A stretch of DNA of 60,812 bases from CAYWVO01 sp964461835 (GCA_964461835.1 CAYWVO010000021.1:1-60812), one strand, 5' to 3'. Counted from the stretch's first letter, positions 36,382 through 45,514 are shown. The notes: generated by a model not told the origin, from the sequence alone. Program-made: numbers and translations.

Positions 36382-36540
36382 TTTAGCTGGCGTGTCCTCC
36401 CGGCAAGCAGCTCTCGACAATCGGTAATGTGTACCAATACTTCCGCGCGTAAACCTGCATAATAACCGGCTGAAGAAAAGGGATAATTCTCCGGATTGAT
36501 CACCAATTCCGCCGTGACTGGATTGCGGTGGATGTATTTT
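36363..36540 (-). pseudogene. 3' remnant of a REP-associated tyrosine transposase
   Basis: Only the last 60 or so codons of a second RAYT remain. KYIHRNPVTAELVINPENYP contains the catalytic tyrosine region, then SSAGYYAGL and CRELLAGR, ending inside the REP at 36354-36381. The homology begins precisely where the REP at 36541 ends, so the 5' part was replaced by the upstream copy and its REP. It has no HUH motif and cannot be active. Confidence 0.75.
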
Positions 36541-36568
36541 GTGTGCCGGTCAGCCCTTGGGCTGACTG
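36541..36568 (+). repeat. REP palindrome between the two RAYT copies
   Basis: GTGTGCCGGTCAGCCC...GGGCTGACTG, same orientation as the two REPs at 36301-36381. It lies 6 bases past the ancestral RAYT stop (36574-36576) and touches the remnant at 36540. Confidence 0.85.
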
Positions 36569-36573
36569 AGTTG

Positions 36574-37138
36574 TTAGGATTGCCGGCCCGCCAAAAGCGC
36601 TCTGCAACCACGTATGGTCACCAAGTTTGGTTCGTCGTTGTACCCAGAGTAGTAGCGCACAGATGGCATAATCTTCCGGGCGCTTAACCAGCTCGGCCTT
36701 GACGGGATTCTGGTGTATGTACTTCAATTTGGTCACGAAGGTTTCAGAATCATACAAGACCAGATCATCAAACCTTGGTGTCCAGACTTTGTGTAATTTT
36801 CGCGTTGGTTCATTGAACAACCGCGCGGCATCAGCAAACTTTGTTCGCCAATCTGGTGGAATGGTTTGTAGGATGATGTTTGCGGTAAGACTTTTCCATG
36901 AGCCGACGAATCGTGAAACCTCGCCTTTTTGTTCTGAACGACAAATTGCATGGAAGTGATTAGGCATTAAGACATATGCATAGAGTGATATCTTGTGGTA
37001 CTCGCGCTGTTCTTCGAGCAGCTGTAACGCCTCTTTGGCTATTGATTCGATGTTGAACGCAGGGATGAACTGGACTATCGATGTAGTAATAAACAGGGGG
37101 TATTGTGAGTCATTTATTTTGGTGCGACCGCGTCTCAT
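36574..37138 (-). pseudogene. REP-associated tyrosine transposase (RAYT, Y1 family), frameshifted
   Basis: A single-strand transposase-like protein thought to mobilise REP sequences. From the ATG at 37138 (GGAG 8 bases upstream) come MRRGRTKINDSQYPLFITTS, the HUH-type motif MPNHFHAIC (His61, His63) and the catalytic tyrosine in KLKYIHQNPVKAELV (Tyr140). Near 36655-36662, after EDYAIC, the frame slips. The family-like ending YYSGYNDEPNLVTIRGCRALL continues in another frame to a stop at 36574, while the original frame runs into unrelated residues until 36500. The remnant at 36363-36540 confirms which ending is ancestral. Catalytic residues precede the slip, so partial activity is not excluded. 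Confidence 0.82.
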
Positions 37139-37155
37139 TACTGTTCTCCGGAAAG

Positions 37156-37183
37156 CAGTCAGCCCAAGGGCTGACCGACACAG
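37156..37183 (-). repeat. Inverted REP upstream of the RAYT gene
   Basis: CAGTCAGCCCAAGGGCTGAC CGACACAG is the reverse complement of the REPs at 36301-36568. It lies 18 bases upstream of the RAYT start, giving the inverted REP-RAYT-REP layout of a REPtron. Confidence 0.85.
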
Positions 37184-37211
37184 GGGAAAGAAAAAAACTG
37201 ACAGGCTGGAG

Positions 37212-37244
37212 ACAATCACTTCTCGCAATGGGACGAGAAAAGTG
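37212..37244 (-). terminator. Possible terminator after hutH
   Basis: On the minus strand ATCACTTTTCTCG and CGAGAAGTGAT can pair with a two-base bulge, about 15 bases past the hutH stop. There is no T-run after it, so this is tentative. Confidence 0.3.
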
Positions 37245-37258
37245 ATGTCGATTCGTCC

Positions 37259-38797
37259 TTACCCCTCCCACCTCAGCGAAATCGGCCCCAGTTCGGATTC
37301 AATCCGATCCAGAATGGTGTTGTTCTCGACCAGCTGGCGGATTTTCTCGATATCAGGGTAGAGCACGCGGTCGTCCTCGAGCTTGGTGACCACCTTGCGG
37401 ATTTCCTCGTAAGCGATCCGGGTGCCCTTGCCCGGTTTGAGCGGGGCGCGGAAATCAAACGCCTGCGCGGCGGACATCATCTCAATCGCGATCACCGCCC
37501 GCACATTGCGCAATATTTCGCCCAGCTTGCGCACGGCAATCGGTCCCATCGATACGTGGTCCTCCTGGTCCGCCGAGACCGAAATCGAATCCACCGACGC
37601 CGGGTGCGAGAGCACCTTATTCTCCGATACCAGCGCCGCCGCGGTGTACTGCGCCACCATTAGGCCGGAATTCAATCCCCGTCCCTCCACCAGGAAATCG
37701 GGTAAACCGGACAGCGTAGGATTCATCAGGCGGTTGGTGTGCCGTTCGCTAAGATTGGCAACTTCCGCCATTGCCATACAGACAAAATCAGCCGCTAGAC
37801 CAATCACTTGGCCATGAAAATTCCCACCCGCCAGATGGACATTATCCTCCGGGAAAAATAACGGATTATCCGCCGCGGAGTTCATCTCGGTCTCCACCTG
37901 CTGACGGGCGTAGGATAAGGCATCCACCGAAGGTCCGAGTACCTGCGGCGTACAGCGGAGAGAATACCCGTCCTGCACCTTACCACTTTTGTCGGCGATA
38001 ATTTCCGAATTCTCGGTCAGGCGACGGATCGCCGCCGCAACCGCATTCTGGCCATTAAATGGCCGTACCGCATGTAGACGGGCATCAAACGCCTTCGGCA
38101 CTGATTTCAAGGCGTCAATCGTCATCGACCCGGCAATAATCGCATTTTTAATAATTCGTTCAGCATCATACAGGTGAAGCGCCAGGCCAGCAGTCATCAT
38201 CTGCGAGCCGTTAATCAGACCGAGTCCTTCTTTATAGCTGAGTTCAATCGGCTCCAGTCCCGCGCGCTTCATGGCCTCGCCACCGGGCAGGCGTTCGCCC
38301 CGATACCAGGCTTCGCCCTCGCCGAGCGCCACCTCCGCCAGTTGCGACATGGGGGAGAGATCGCCGGAAACACCGAGCGAACCTTTCTCACACACGACCG
38401 GAATCACCCCGCTGTTGGCCATCTCGATAAATGTCTCCAGCACGCTTGATCGGACGCCCGAATACCCTTTGGCTACGGCATTGGATCGAAGGAGAATTGC
38501 TGCACGGACAGCATCTTCCGGAAAGGGGTCACCGGTCCCGGCGGCATGCGAATAAATAATACGTCTTTGTAACTCCGATCCCTGCTCGGGGGAGACCCGA
38601 ATACGGGCAAACTCTCCGATACCGGTAGTAACGCCGTAAATCGCCTCCCCGGAATCCACCATCTTCTGGATCACGGCGCGGCAACGATCGACTTGCTCGC
38701 GTCCCTTATCGGTCAGGACAATTTTTGCCTGGTTGCGGGCAACCTCGTGGACTTCTTCTATGGTCAGGTTATGGCCATCAATATGAACTTCGGACAT
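37259..38797 (-). CDS. hutH: Histidine ammonia-lyase family protein
   Basis: This 512-residue aromatic amino acid lyase, most like HutH, eliminates ammonia from histidine to give urocanate. Family segments: IYGVTTGIGEF (about 50-60), IIYSHAAGTG with the Ser-His pair typical of histidine-specific enzymes, DGYSLRCTPQVLGP, NSAADNPLFF, GGNFHGQ and SADQEDHVSM. The prosthetic MIO group normally forms from Ala-Ser-Gly; here the triad reads Val-Ser-Gly (GSLGVSGDLSP). ATG at 38797 has GGAGGAACC before it. No hutU, hutI or hutG is adjacent, so the role could differ from a full histidine pathway. Confidence 0.9.
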   Translation of the reverse strand: MSEVHIDGHNLTIEEVHEVARNQAKIVLTDKGREQVDRCRAVIQKMVDSGEAIYGVTTGIGEFARIRVSPEQGSELQRRIIYSHAAGTGDPFPEDAVRAAILLRSNAVAKGYSGVRSSVLETFIEMANSGVIPVVCEKGSLGVSGDLSPMSQLAEVALGEGEAWYRGERLPGGEAMKRAGLEPIELSYKEGLGLINGSQMMTAGLALHLYDAERIIKNAIIAGSMTIDALKSVPKAFDARLHAVRPFNGQNAVAAAIRRLTENSEIIADKSGKVQDGYSLRCTPQVLGPSVDALSYARQQVETEMNSAADNPLFFPEDNVHLAGGNFHGQVIGLAADFVCMAMAEVANLSERHTNRLMNPTLSGLPDFLVEGRGLNSGLMVAQYTAAALVSENKVLSHPASVDSISVSADQEDHVSMGPIAVRKLGEILRNVRAVIAIEMMSAAQAFDFRAPLKPGKGTRIAYEEIRKVVTKLEDDRVLYPDIEKIRQLVENNTILDRIESELGPISLRWEG

Positions 38798-38953
38798 GGT
38801 TCCTCCAGCGTGGTAGGTATATTTCAAACAACGTAAGGACTGTAAAATTCACTCGCTTGTCAATTGGCGGACTGACAGGATTCTCTCGGTCATAGGCAAC
38901 TTTTGTCGCCGGGTGTATATTTGACCTGTACGACAAACCGAGGGAGGAACCGT

Positions 38954-39298
38954 ATGCCGGGAAAGGCCGAGGAATTTCGCCGACAACGCGAACAAATGAA
39001 CGAGCGCATTCTTGCCGCCAAAAATAAAACGATCCAGCGCTTTTTTGCCCTGGATACGGCGTGCTACCGCGAAGGTGCTCTGCCCGCCAAGACCAAGGAA
39101 CTGATGGGCTTGGTGGCGAGCATGGTGTTGCGCTGTGATGATTGCATAACGTACCACGTACTTCGATCGACTGAAGAGGGTGCCTCCAAGGCCGAAATCA
39201 TGGAGGCGTTTGAAATCGGTCTGGTGGTCGGCGGGTCAATTGTCATCCCCCATCTTCGTCGCGCGTACGCGCTTTTGGAGGAGTTGGAGGTCGCCTGA
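38954..39298 (+). CDS. Carboxymuconolactone decarboxylase / AhpD-like protein
   Basis: A 114-residue all-helical CMD-domain protein. CDDCITYHV holds the CxxC plus histidine that make AhpD-type members thiol-active (peroxide defence, electron transfer to AhpC). GASKAEIMEAFEIGLVVGGSIVIPHL is the conserved second half. The start is fixed by GGGAGGAACCGT just upstream. It is divergent from hutH (156 bases between starts) and followed by gatE after 146 bases. No ahpC nearby, so the electron partner is unknown. Confidence 0.85.
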   Translation: MPGKAEEFRRQREQMNERILAAKNKTIQRFFALDTACYREGALPAKTKELMGLVASMVLRCDDCITYHVLRSTEEGASKAEIMEAFEIGLVVGGSIVIPHLRRAYALLEELEVA

Positions 39299-39444
39299 AC
39301 AATCGTCAGGTGCATGGAGGTAAGCAAAACTCTGTCAAATTATCGGGCAGAATATAGACCGAACCAGCACCGTGCCCTTACCTTGCAGTAGTGACCTACT
39401 GGTCATGCTCGGGGAATGTGCAACGAAGTCGGTGGAATTACGCG

Positions 39445-41403
39445 ATGATAACCTTCGAAAACGCCACACCGGAAACTTACGCCGAATGGGGGATGAAATC
39501 CGGGCTGGAGATTCACCAGCAACTGGCTACAAAACGGAAACTCTTCTGCCGCTGTCCGGTGCTGCCATATTCGGATAAAGTTGACGCAGAAATTCTGCGT
39601 CATATGCGCCCGACGCTCTCCGAACTAGGAGAGTACGACGGTACGGCGCTGATGGAATTCAAGACCAAGAAAAACATCATCTATCAGCTCGACAACCGCT
39701 CAGTCTGCACCTACGAAATGGACGATACCCCGCCGTTCGAACTGAACCGGGAGGCGCTCGATATCGCGCTGGAGATTGCACTGTTGCTCGATTGCAATAT
39801 TGTCTCCGAATTGCATGTGGCGCGGAAACAATACCTTGATGGCAGCATTCCCACCGGATTCCAACGCACCACGATAGTTGGTACTGATGGCAAAATCCTG
39901 GTCGGCGACCGCTGGATTAATGTAATCCAACTCGGCCTGGAAGAAGACGCCTGCCGCGAAGTGTCCGATATCCGTCACGAGCGCTATTACCGCACCGATC
40001 GCCTGGGTATTCCCCTCGTCGAAACAGTGACCTATCCTGAGCTTCGGACACCACAGGAGGTCGCCGAAGCAGCGCAGGTTATTCGCTATCTGACGCGGGC
40101 AACCGGCAAAGTCCGCACCGGCATCGGCGCGGCGCGTCAGGATGTGAACGTGTCGGTTGCCGGTGGTCGCCGGGTCGAAATCAAAGGTGTCCCGAAAATT
40201 AAAATGATTCCGCGGCTCGTACACAACGAGGCACTCCGACAACGGTCCTTACTCGAAATTCGCGATGAGTTGCACCGCCAGGGGATACGAGAAGATTCGT
40301 TTGCCAGTTCAACTCATGATGTAACCGATCTGCTGTGTTCCACTGCATTCGCCCCACTGGCCGGCGCACTGGCTGACGGTTGGCAGGTACGGGCGGTCGT
40401 GTTGAGAGGATTCCGCGGGATTTTCAACCGGCCGACGCAGCCCGGCACCACCTTCGCCAAAGAAGTGGTGGACCGCGTGCGGGTGATTGCCTGCTTGGAT
40501 TCATTTCCTAACCTCATTCATTCAGATGCGTCAGATTCCAGCCTGCTCTCCGCCGAATGGTCACGGTTGCGCCGCCATGTGGGCTGTGGAGACCGCGATG
40601 TCATGGTTGTAACGTGGGGGCCGGACGCCGATGCTGCTCGCGCTGCGGAGGAAATCGCAATCCGCGCTCGGGAAGCGACCGTGGGGATTCCGGATGAAAC
40701 CCGGCAGGCGCTCTCCGATGGCACCAACGGCTTTGAACGCATCCTGCCCGGCCCGGACCGCATGTACCCCGATACCGATCTGCCCCCGATGGCCGTAACT
40801 GAGGACATGGTTGAAAATATCAAGAGTCAGTTACCTCCTCGGCCGTGGGAACTCGAGAAAAAATATCGGAAGATGGGTATTCAGCCGGATTGGGCGCGCA
40901 AACTGTCACGCTCATCCGCTGGGCGATTGTTTGAACAATTGTGCGATGAAACAGCGGTGACAGCAAAAGACGCCGCGCGATTAGTGTTGGTTACGCTGCC
41001 CCGAATACAGCAACGGCATCCTGATCAGGATATGCTCGATAACGATGAGCTGATCGGTATTGTCCAGGTGGTCTTAACTCGGACGCAGAATTTTTCCCTG
41101 GTCCAGACGATTATCGCCGGTATGATAGAGGGTCGCTGGACCAATCCGGACAACGCACTGGACAATCTCCATCTAACACCGTTAACCACGGAAGAGGTTA
41201 CCGCATTGATTGAGGAAGCAATCAGCAGCCCGGTGGTGGACACTATTCCACCGGCGAAACGTCAACGGTTCTTGATGGGGCGATTAATGGCCGGCATTCG
41301 CGGTCGGTTCCTGGCCTGTGAAGTGTCTCGCTTACTTGACGAACGGCTGGGCAAACAACCTCCTCATACCGCGACCGCAAAACCGCTCCCGGAGAGCCAG
41401 TGA
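39445..41403 (+). CDS. gatE: Glu-tRNA(Gln) amidotransferase subunit E (archaeal type)
   Basis: With GatD, GatE turns Glu-tRNA(Gln) into Gln-tRNA(Gln); GatE binds the tRNA and catalyses the kinase and amide-transfer steps. 652 residues. The N-terminal amidotransferase fold starts with GLEIHQQLATKRKLFCRC and includes YLTRATGKVRTGIGAARQDVN and VEIKGVPKI. The inserted AspRS-like domain that distinguishes GatE from bacterial GatB is present (about 300-440: RAVVLRGFRGIFN, DGTNGFERILPGPDRMYPDTD). A helical/YqeY-like tail follows. ATG at 39445 is chosen over 39391 because homology begins there. gatD follows after 7 bases. The archaeal family in a bacterial context is unusual. Confidence 0.93.
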   Translation: MITFENATPETYAEWGMKSGLEIHQQLATKRKLFCRCPVLPYSDKVDAEILRHMRPTLSELGEYDGTALMEFKTKKNIIYQLDNRSVCTYEMDDTPPFELNREALDIALEIALLLDCNIVSELHVARKQYLDGSIPTGFQRTTIVGTDGKILVGDRWINVIQLGLEEDACREVSDIRHERYYRTDRLGIPLVETVTYPELRTPQEVAEAAQVIRYLTRATGKVRTGIGAARQDVNVSVAGGRRVEIKGVPKIKMIPRLVHNEALRQRSLLEIRDELHRQGIREDSFASSTHDVTDLLCSTAFAPLAGALADGWQVRAVVLRGFRGIFNRPTQPGTTFAKEVVDRVRVIACLDSFPNLIHSDASDSSLLSAEWSRLRRHVGCGDRDVMVVTWGPDADAARAAEEIAIRAREATVGIPDETRQALSDGTNGFERILPGPDRMYPDTDLPPMAVTEDMVENIKSQLPPRPWELEKKYRKMGIQPDWARKLSRSSAGRLFEQLCDETAVTAKDAARLVLVTLPRIQQRHPDQDMLDNDELIGIVQVVLTRTQNFSLVQTIIAGMIEGRWTNPDNALDNLHLTPLTTEEVTALIEEAISSPVVDTIPPAKRQRFLMGRLMAGIRGRFLACEVSRLLDERLGKQPPHTATAKPLPESQ

Positions 41404-41410
41404 ATTGACT

Positions 41411-42799
41411 ATGGCTGAGAATGACCAATACAAAGGCTATCGCGGCGCCGGTCTCTCCACGTTGAAAAATTTTCAGGTGGCGGTGTGGAGCGATGTGGTT
41501 ATTTCTTCAACGCGAGGTGAATTCTCCGGTATTATTCTGCCCCGCGCCGAAACATCGGACGACCGTCATGTACTCCTTAAGCTGGCCAACGGTTACAATA
41601 TTGGTGTAGCCACCGACACGATCACCAACATCGTTGAACGTGGTCGCAAGCAGGCACACTACCAAATCCCGGAAAAGGAATTCCCTTACGATCCCAAAAA
41701 GCCCAACGTAAAGCTGCTGGGAACCGGCGGGACTATTGCCAGTCGCTTGGATTACCGCACGGGGGCGGTGATCCCCGCTTTTTCTCCGGGCGAACTCTAC
41801 GGTTCCGTGCCCGAACTTGCCGATATCTGTAACCTCGAGACCGAAAAACTCTATGGTGTTTTTTCAGAAAACATGGGTCCCGAGCAATGGATCGGCACCG
41901 CCGAGGCTATCGGAAAAGAGATTGCGGCCGGCGTGGACGGTATCGTGATCGGTCATGGTACCGACACGATGCACCACACGGCGGCCGCGCTTTCGTTTAT
42001 GGTGCAAGACTCGCCCGTGCCGATCGTGATGGTGGGCTCACAACGATCATCGGATCGGCCTTCTTCCGATGCGGCGCTCAACCTCATTCACGCCACCGCG
42101 ACCGCTGCCCGCAGCGATATCGCCGAGGTCATGGTGTGCATGTTCGGTCCGACCTCGGACCAATACGGTCTGCTCCACCGGGGCACCCGCGTGCGCAAAA
42201 TGCACTCCTCCTATCGCTCAACCTTTCGCACCATCGGCGATATTCCGCTGGCGATGGTTTCCCGGGATGGGATTGTGCCGATTCGGGATGACTACCAGCG
42301 CCGCCGCCGGGATACGGAGGTAAATGTCAACACCGCATTCGAAGAGAAGGTGTCGATTGTCTATTATTATCCCAATATGCAACCGGATATCATCGAGTCG
42401 TTAATTGATAACAATTATAAGGGGATTGTGATCGCCGGGACCGGTTTGGGGCATGTGAATAAACCACTGTATCCCGCGCTCAAGCGTGCCGCCGATCAAG
42501 ACATCGCCATTTATATGACCGTGCAGACGCTGTGGGGATACGTGCAGATGTATGTCTATGATACCGGGCGTGATATCATGGATTTGGGGGTCGTTCCAGC
42601 GGCCAATATGCTGCCGGAAGTCGCCTATGTTAAATTAGGCTGGGCGCTGGGGCAGACCAAAGACCCTAAGGCAATCAAGGACATCATGCTCACGCCGATC
42701 GCCGGGGAAATCACGCTCCGCGAACCCCACAACGGGTATCTCATCTACCAGGGAGGCATCCCCGAGGTAGAGGAATTCATCTCCCGTTATAAAAAATAA
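41411..42799 (+). CDS. gatD: Glu-tRNA(Gln) amidotransferase subunit D (archaeal type)
   Basis: GatD is the asparaginase-like subunit that releases ammonia from glutamine (or asparagine) for GatE. 462 residues: an N-terminal SH3-like barrel (about 20-85, WSDVVISSTRGEFSGIILP) that plain asparaginases lack, then the asparaginase domains. Catalytic elements: KLLGTGGTIAS (nucleophile threonine, about 101), GHGTDTMHHTA (second threonine and aspartate) and the conserved RVRKMHSSYRSTFR segment. Length and domain order fit GatD rather than AnsA/AnsB. ATG at 41411; ribosome site weak, consistent with coupling to gatE. Confidence 0.93.
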   Translation: MAENDQYKGYRGAGLSTLKNFQVAVWSDVVISSTRGEFSGIILPRAETSDDRHVLLKLANGYNIGVATDTITNIVERGRKQAHYQIPEKEFPYDPKKPNVKLLGTGGTIASRLDYRTGAVIPAFSPGELYGSVPELADICNLETEKLYGVFSENMGPEQWIGTAEAIGKEIAAGVDGIVIGHGTDTMHHTAAALSFMVQDSPVPIVMVGSQRSSDRPSSDAALNLIHATATAARSDIAEVMVCMFGPTSDQYGLLHRGTRVRKMHSSYRSTFRTIGDIPLAMVSRDGIVPIRDDYQRRRRDTEVNVNTAFEEKVSIVYYYPNMQPDIIESLIDNNYKGIVIAGTGLGHVNKPLYPALKRAADQDIAIYMTVQTLWGYVQMYVYDTGRDIMDLGVVPAANMLPEVAYVKLGWALGQTKDPKAIKDIMLTPIAGEITLREPHNGYLIYQGGIPEVEEFISRYKK

Positions 42800-43130
42800 G
42801 CGCTTACGCTCCAGACCGACGATGCAGTCGTAAAAAGATATTCCGGCAAGTCTGTTGACATTATCGGTCCCATTGCACATGTTGTAACGAATTTCGGAAC
42901 GATGTACCAGCAGTTTATTACTTTGCCAGCATTGGGCGGCTGGGTAGTGGAGAATACCGCGCTGGGTCACATGTGAGGCTATTCACATGGCGGTACCAAA
43001 AAATCGCGCCCTGTGTGCAGGGGATGTTCGCACGCTAAACCCGTCGTGCGCACGTGATCCGCCGCTCCAGGTGGATGGTGCTCTAGGTCTCACCAAATTG
43101 GCAGGATCCAATCACATCAAGGAGGATTAC
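42800..43130. other. Intergenic region upstream of the cohesin-like gene
   Basis: No gene visible in these 331 bases. A perfect TTGACA occurs at 42855-42860 but no matching -10 stands 16-18 bases later. The end carries the strong AAGGAGG ribosome site for the next gene. Confidence 0.4.
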
Positions 43131-45362
43131 ATGAAGCAGCAAGATAGATTCCGTACTGCGCTCGCCGTCCTTTTCGCCACTGTTTTGTTTATCACCATCT
43201 CGACGGTGGCATATGCCGGCTCGATAGGTGATGACCCCGTTCTCAGAGGGCCCTGCGATACCCCCAACGATGTGGGGACCATTGGAGAGGTTCACGCAAT
43301 GCTCGGCGAGGAGGTCGGTGTCCCGGTCTACATCGGCAGTGACAATTGCATTAATAATTATCGCTTCGAGTTTAAACTCGACAGCCGTCTCACCTTCGAC
43401 AGTATCCAGTGGGGAACCTGCCCCTGGGTCGATGAACCCGAGGAACCGGGGGACAATGTCGTCGTTGTGGAACACTCAACCGGTGGCGACTGTATCACGC
43501 CCGACATCGACGACGTGTTCTTTACAATTTGGGTCAATACGCATTGCGGCGAATTCCACGACGACGGCTTGTTTGTCAATTGGGGAGTCAACGATCCGGA
43601 CAATCCCACTATTTTTATCGGCCATGCAACATGCAACCGGGATCCCTTCACCCAAAACAACGGGGAAGTCTACATTGATCCCATTGAACTTGGCTTGACC
43701 GTGGAATCAAAATCGGTGTTGATTGGCCAGGAATTTACGGTAACGGTTACCTGCGATAACAATTTCGATTTTACCGACTTCGGCCATTATCTTGAATTTG
43801 ACCAGGCCTATCTGCAGTTGGTTCAACCGGTAATAACGCCATCGGATTGGACTGCCGGTGATCTCAACTGGTTGGTTGCCGGCGACGTGATCATGATCAC
43901 CGGAAACCATCGTCCGGGCGGATACGGCATTCCGGGTCCCGACGAGGACAACAGCTTATACCAGATACACTTCATAGCGGTTTCCTCAATGGATAATGTC
44001 GAGACCTTCATTGAATTCATCGAATCGGGGACAAGTTTCGTTGCGTTGGACTGTGGCCAGGGCCTCCAGAACTTTGTCCCGATAGTGCACAATAAGGGAA
44101 CCGTGGAGATCCCGCCGTACCATGCCCACTTTGACCAGGGAGAGGTAATTTGGAGCAGCGACAACACCTGCGAGTTTCAGGTGCCTATCTATCTCGATAA
44201 CAACTATCCGGTGTACAAATTCAACCTCTCCTTCGACTACGCCGCTCTGGGTGACCCCCTTGATTTCGTTGGCGTTGTGCCGGATCCGGACCTGCAATAT
44301 CAAGCGCTCAATTGCACTGATTACAACCGGGGTGATTACGAGTTCGGGCAGGTAACGTTCCTGGCGTCCGGGGGCAATGAATTGCAGCCCGTCACCGAAC
44401 CCGTTCAGATCGGTGCACTTATCTTCCGGGCGACCACGCCCGTCTCCGCCACGTATGTACTGGAAGTGCTCGAGTTCGGCTGCGACGGCGATTTCGAAAC
44501 CTGGGTCAAAACCTGGGATCAGGTGCGCGGTGAAACCCGGTATGCCTTTACCGATGTGCAGACAGAGTTCACCGGTGGGACGATCACCTTCGAAGATCCG
44601 CTCATCGAGATCAGCGTCCCCGGTGCGTATGCAAACCGTGATTGCGACAAGTGGGGCAATTGCACTGAGGATTGGCACGGCTTCACTTCGGTCAATGTGA
44701 AATCGAACGTCAGTCTTGATGTACTGACCTTCCGGGTTGAGTGGGACCCCGATGTCTTCTGCGTAGAAGAGCATGACCTGCCGGCAGGTGTGACTGTGGT
44801 GGTCAACGAAAGTGCACTGTACGCGGAATGGACGATTTATGACATTCCGATATCACCAGATTGGCACTCGTATGGCAGCCTGCGTTTCGAGAATTCGACT
44901 CACTCAGAACAGTGGGGAACGTTGGACGTGAACATGGTCAGTTACACGGAACCCTGCGCCAGTGAAGGTCCGATAACCATTGCTGAGAATACCGGTGACA
45001 TTCACATGTACGCGGTTCCCACCTATGCGATCACTTGTGGCAACGATGATGACATCGTCCTGAAAAAAGACAGTGCCGTACCGGAAACCTACGGTCTTAT
45101 CCAAAATCGGCCAAATCCGTTTAACGCCTCGACCGTTATCGAATACGCCATGGCACAACCCGGCAACGTGACGCTGGATGTTTACAACGTTATGGGACAA
45201 CGGGTTGTTCGATTGGTTGATGAATATATCGAAGCGGGAGCGCACACGGTTCGCTGGAACGGACGAGACCGGCACGGCGTGGCGGTGGCCAGTGGCATCT
45301 ATTTCTACCGCCTCCAGGCCAACGACTTTGTCGAATCGAAGAAGATGATTCTGCTTAAATAG
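43131..45362 (+). CDS. Secreted multi-cohesin-like protein with C-terminal sorting domain
   Basis: 743 residues. A signal peptide (cleavage near AYAGS, about 30) is followed by four beta-sandwich modules at about 45-190, 195-340, 345-490 and 505-655. Each has the cohesin-like opening (VGVPVYIGSDNCINNYRFEF; GQEFTVTVTCDNNFDFTDFG; CEFQVPIYLDNNYPVYKFNL; FTSVNVKSNVSLDVLTFRV). A linker leads to a FlgD-Ig/T9SS type A sorting module (about 658-743) starting YGLIQNRPNPFNASTVIEYA and ending SGIYFYRLQ...KKMILLK. It is probably exported and attached to the cell surface. ATG at 43131 is fixed by AAGGAGGATTAC. Modules pair cysteines, suggesting an oxidising location. Confidence 0.82.
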   Translation: MKQQDRFRTALAVLFATVLFITISTVAYAGSIGDDPVLRGPCDTPNDVGTIGEVHAMLGEEVGVPVYIGSDNCINNYRFEFKLDSRLTFDSIQWGTCPWVDEPEEPGDNVVVVEHSTGGDCITPDIDDVFFTIWVNTHCGEFHDDGLFVNWGVNDPDNPTIFIGHATCNRDPFTQNNGEVYIDPIELGLTVESKSVLIGQEFTVTVTCDNNFDFTDFGHYLEFDQAYLQLVQPVITPSDWTAGDLNWLVAGDVIMITGNHRPGGYGIPGPDEDNSLYQIHFIAVSSMDNVETFIEFIESGTSFVALDCGQGLQNFVPIVHNKGTVEIPPYHAHFDQGEVIWSSDNTCEFQVPIYLDNNYPVYKFNLSFDYAALGDPLDFVGVVPDPDLQYQALNCTDYNRGDYEFGQVTFLASGGNELQPVTEPVQIGALIFRATTPVSATYVLEVLEFGCDGDFETWVKTWDQVRGETRYAFTDVQTEFTGGTITFEDPLIEISVPGAYANRDCDKWGNCTEDWHGFTSVNVKSNVSLDVLTFRVEWDPDVFCVEEHDLPAGVTVVVNESALYAEWTIYDIPISPDWHSYGSLRFENSTHSEQWGTLDVNMVSYTEPCASEGPITIAENTGDIHMYAVPTYAITCGNDDDIVLKKDSAVPETYGLIQNRPNPFNASTVIEYAMAQPGNVTLDVYNVMGQRVVRLVDEYIEAGAHTVRWNGRDRHGVAVASGIYFYRLQANDFVESKKMILLK

Positions 45363-45387
45363 GGGATCGTCCTCGTCCTGCTCAATC

Positions 45388-45415
45388 GCCGGGAAACGGT
45401 ATCCCGTTTCCCGGC
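45388..45415 (+). terminator. Hairpin terminator after the cohesin-like gene
   Basis: A 12-bp stem GCCGGGAAACGG / CCGTTTCCCGGC with loop TATC, 25 bases past the stop, followed by ATCTTAT. The stem is strong; the T-tract is poor. Confidence 0.6.
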
Positions 45416-45514
45416 ATCTTATCCGCAGCCGCGATTTCCTACCCTGATTCCCCATGGTGCCGCCCAACAACGCGTATAGCATAAATGCGTCTGAGTTGAC
45501 AGAGGAGGGAACTA

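Noticed and set aside
42855..42860. Perfect TTGACA upstream of the cohesin-like gene
   Set aside because: No -10-like hexamer 16-18 bases downstream; a lone -35 match is expected by chance.
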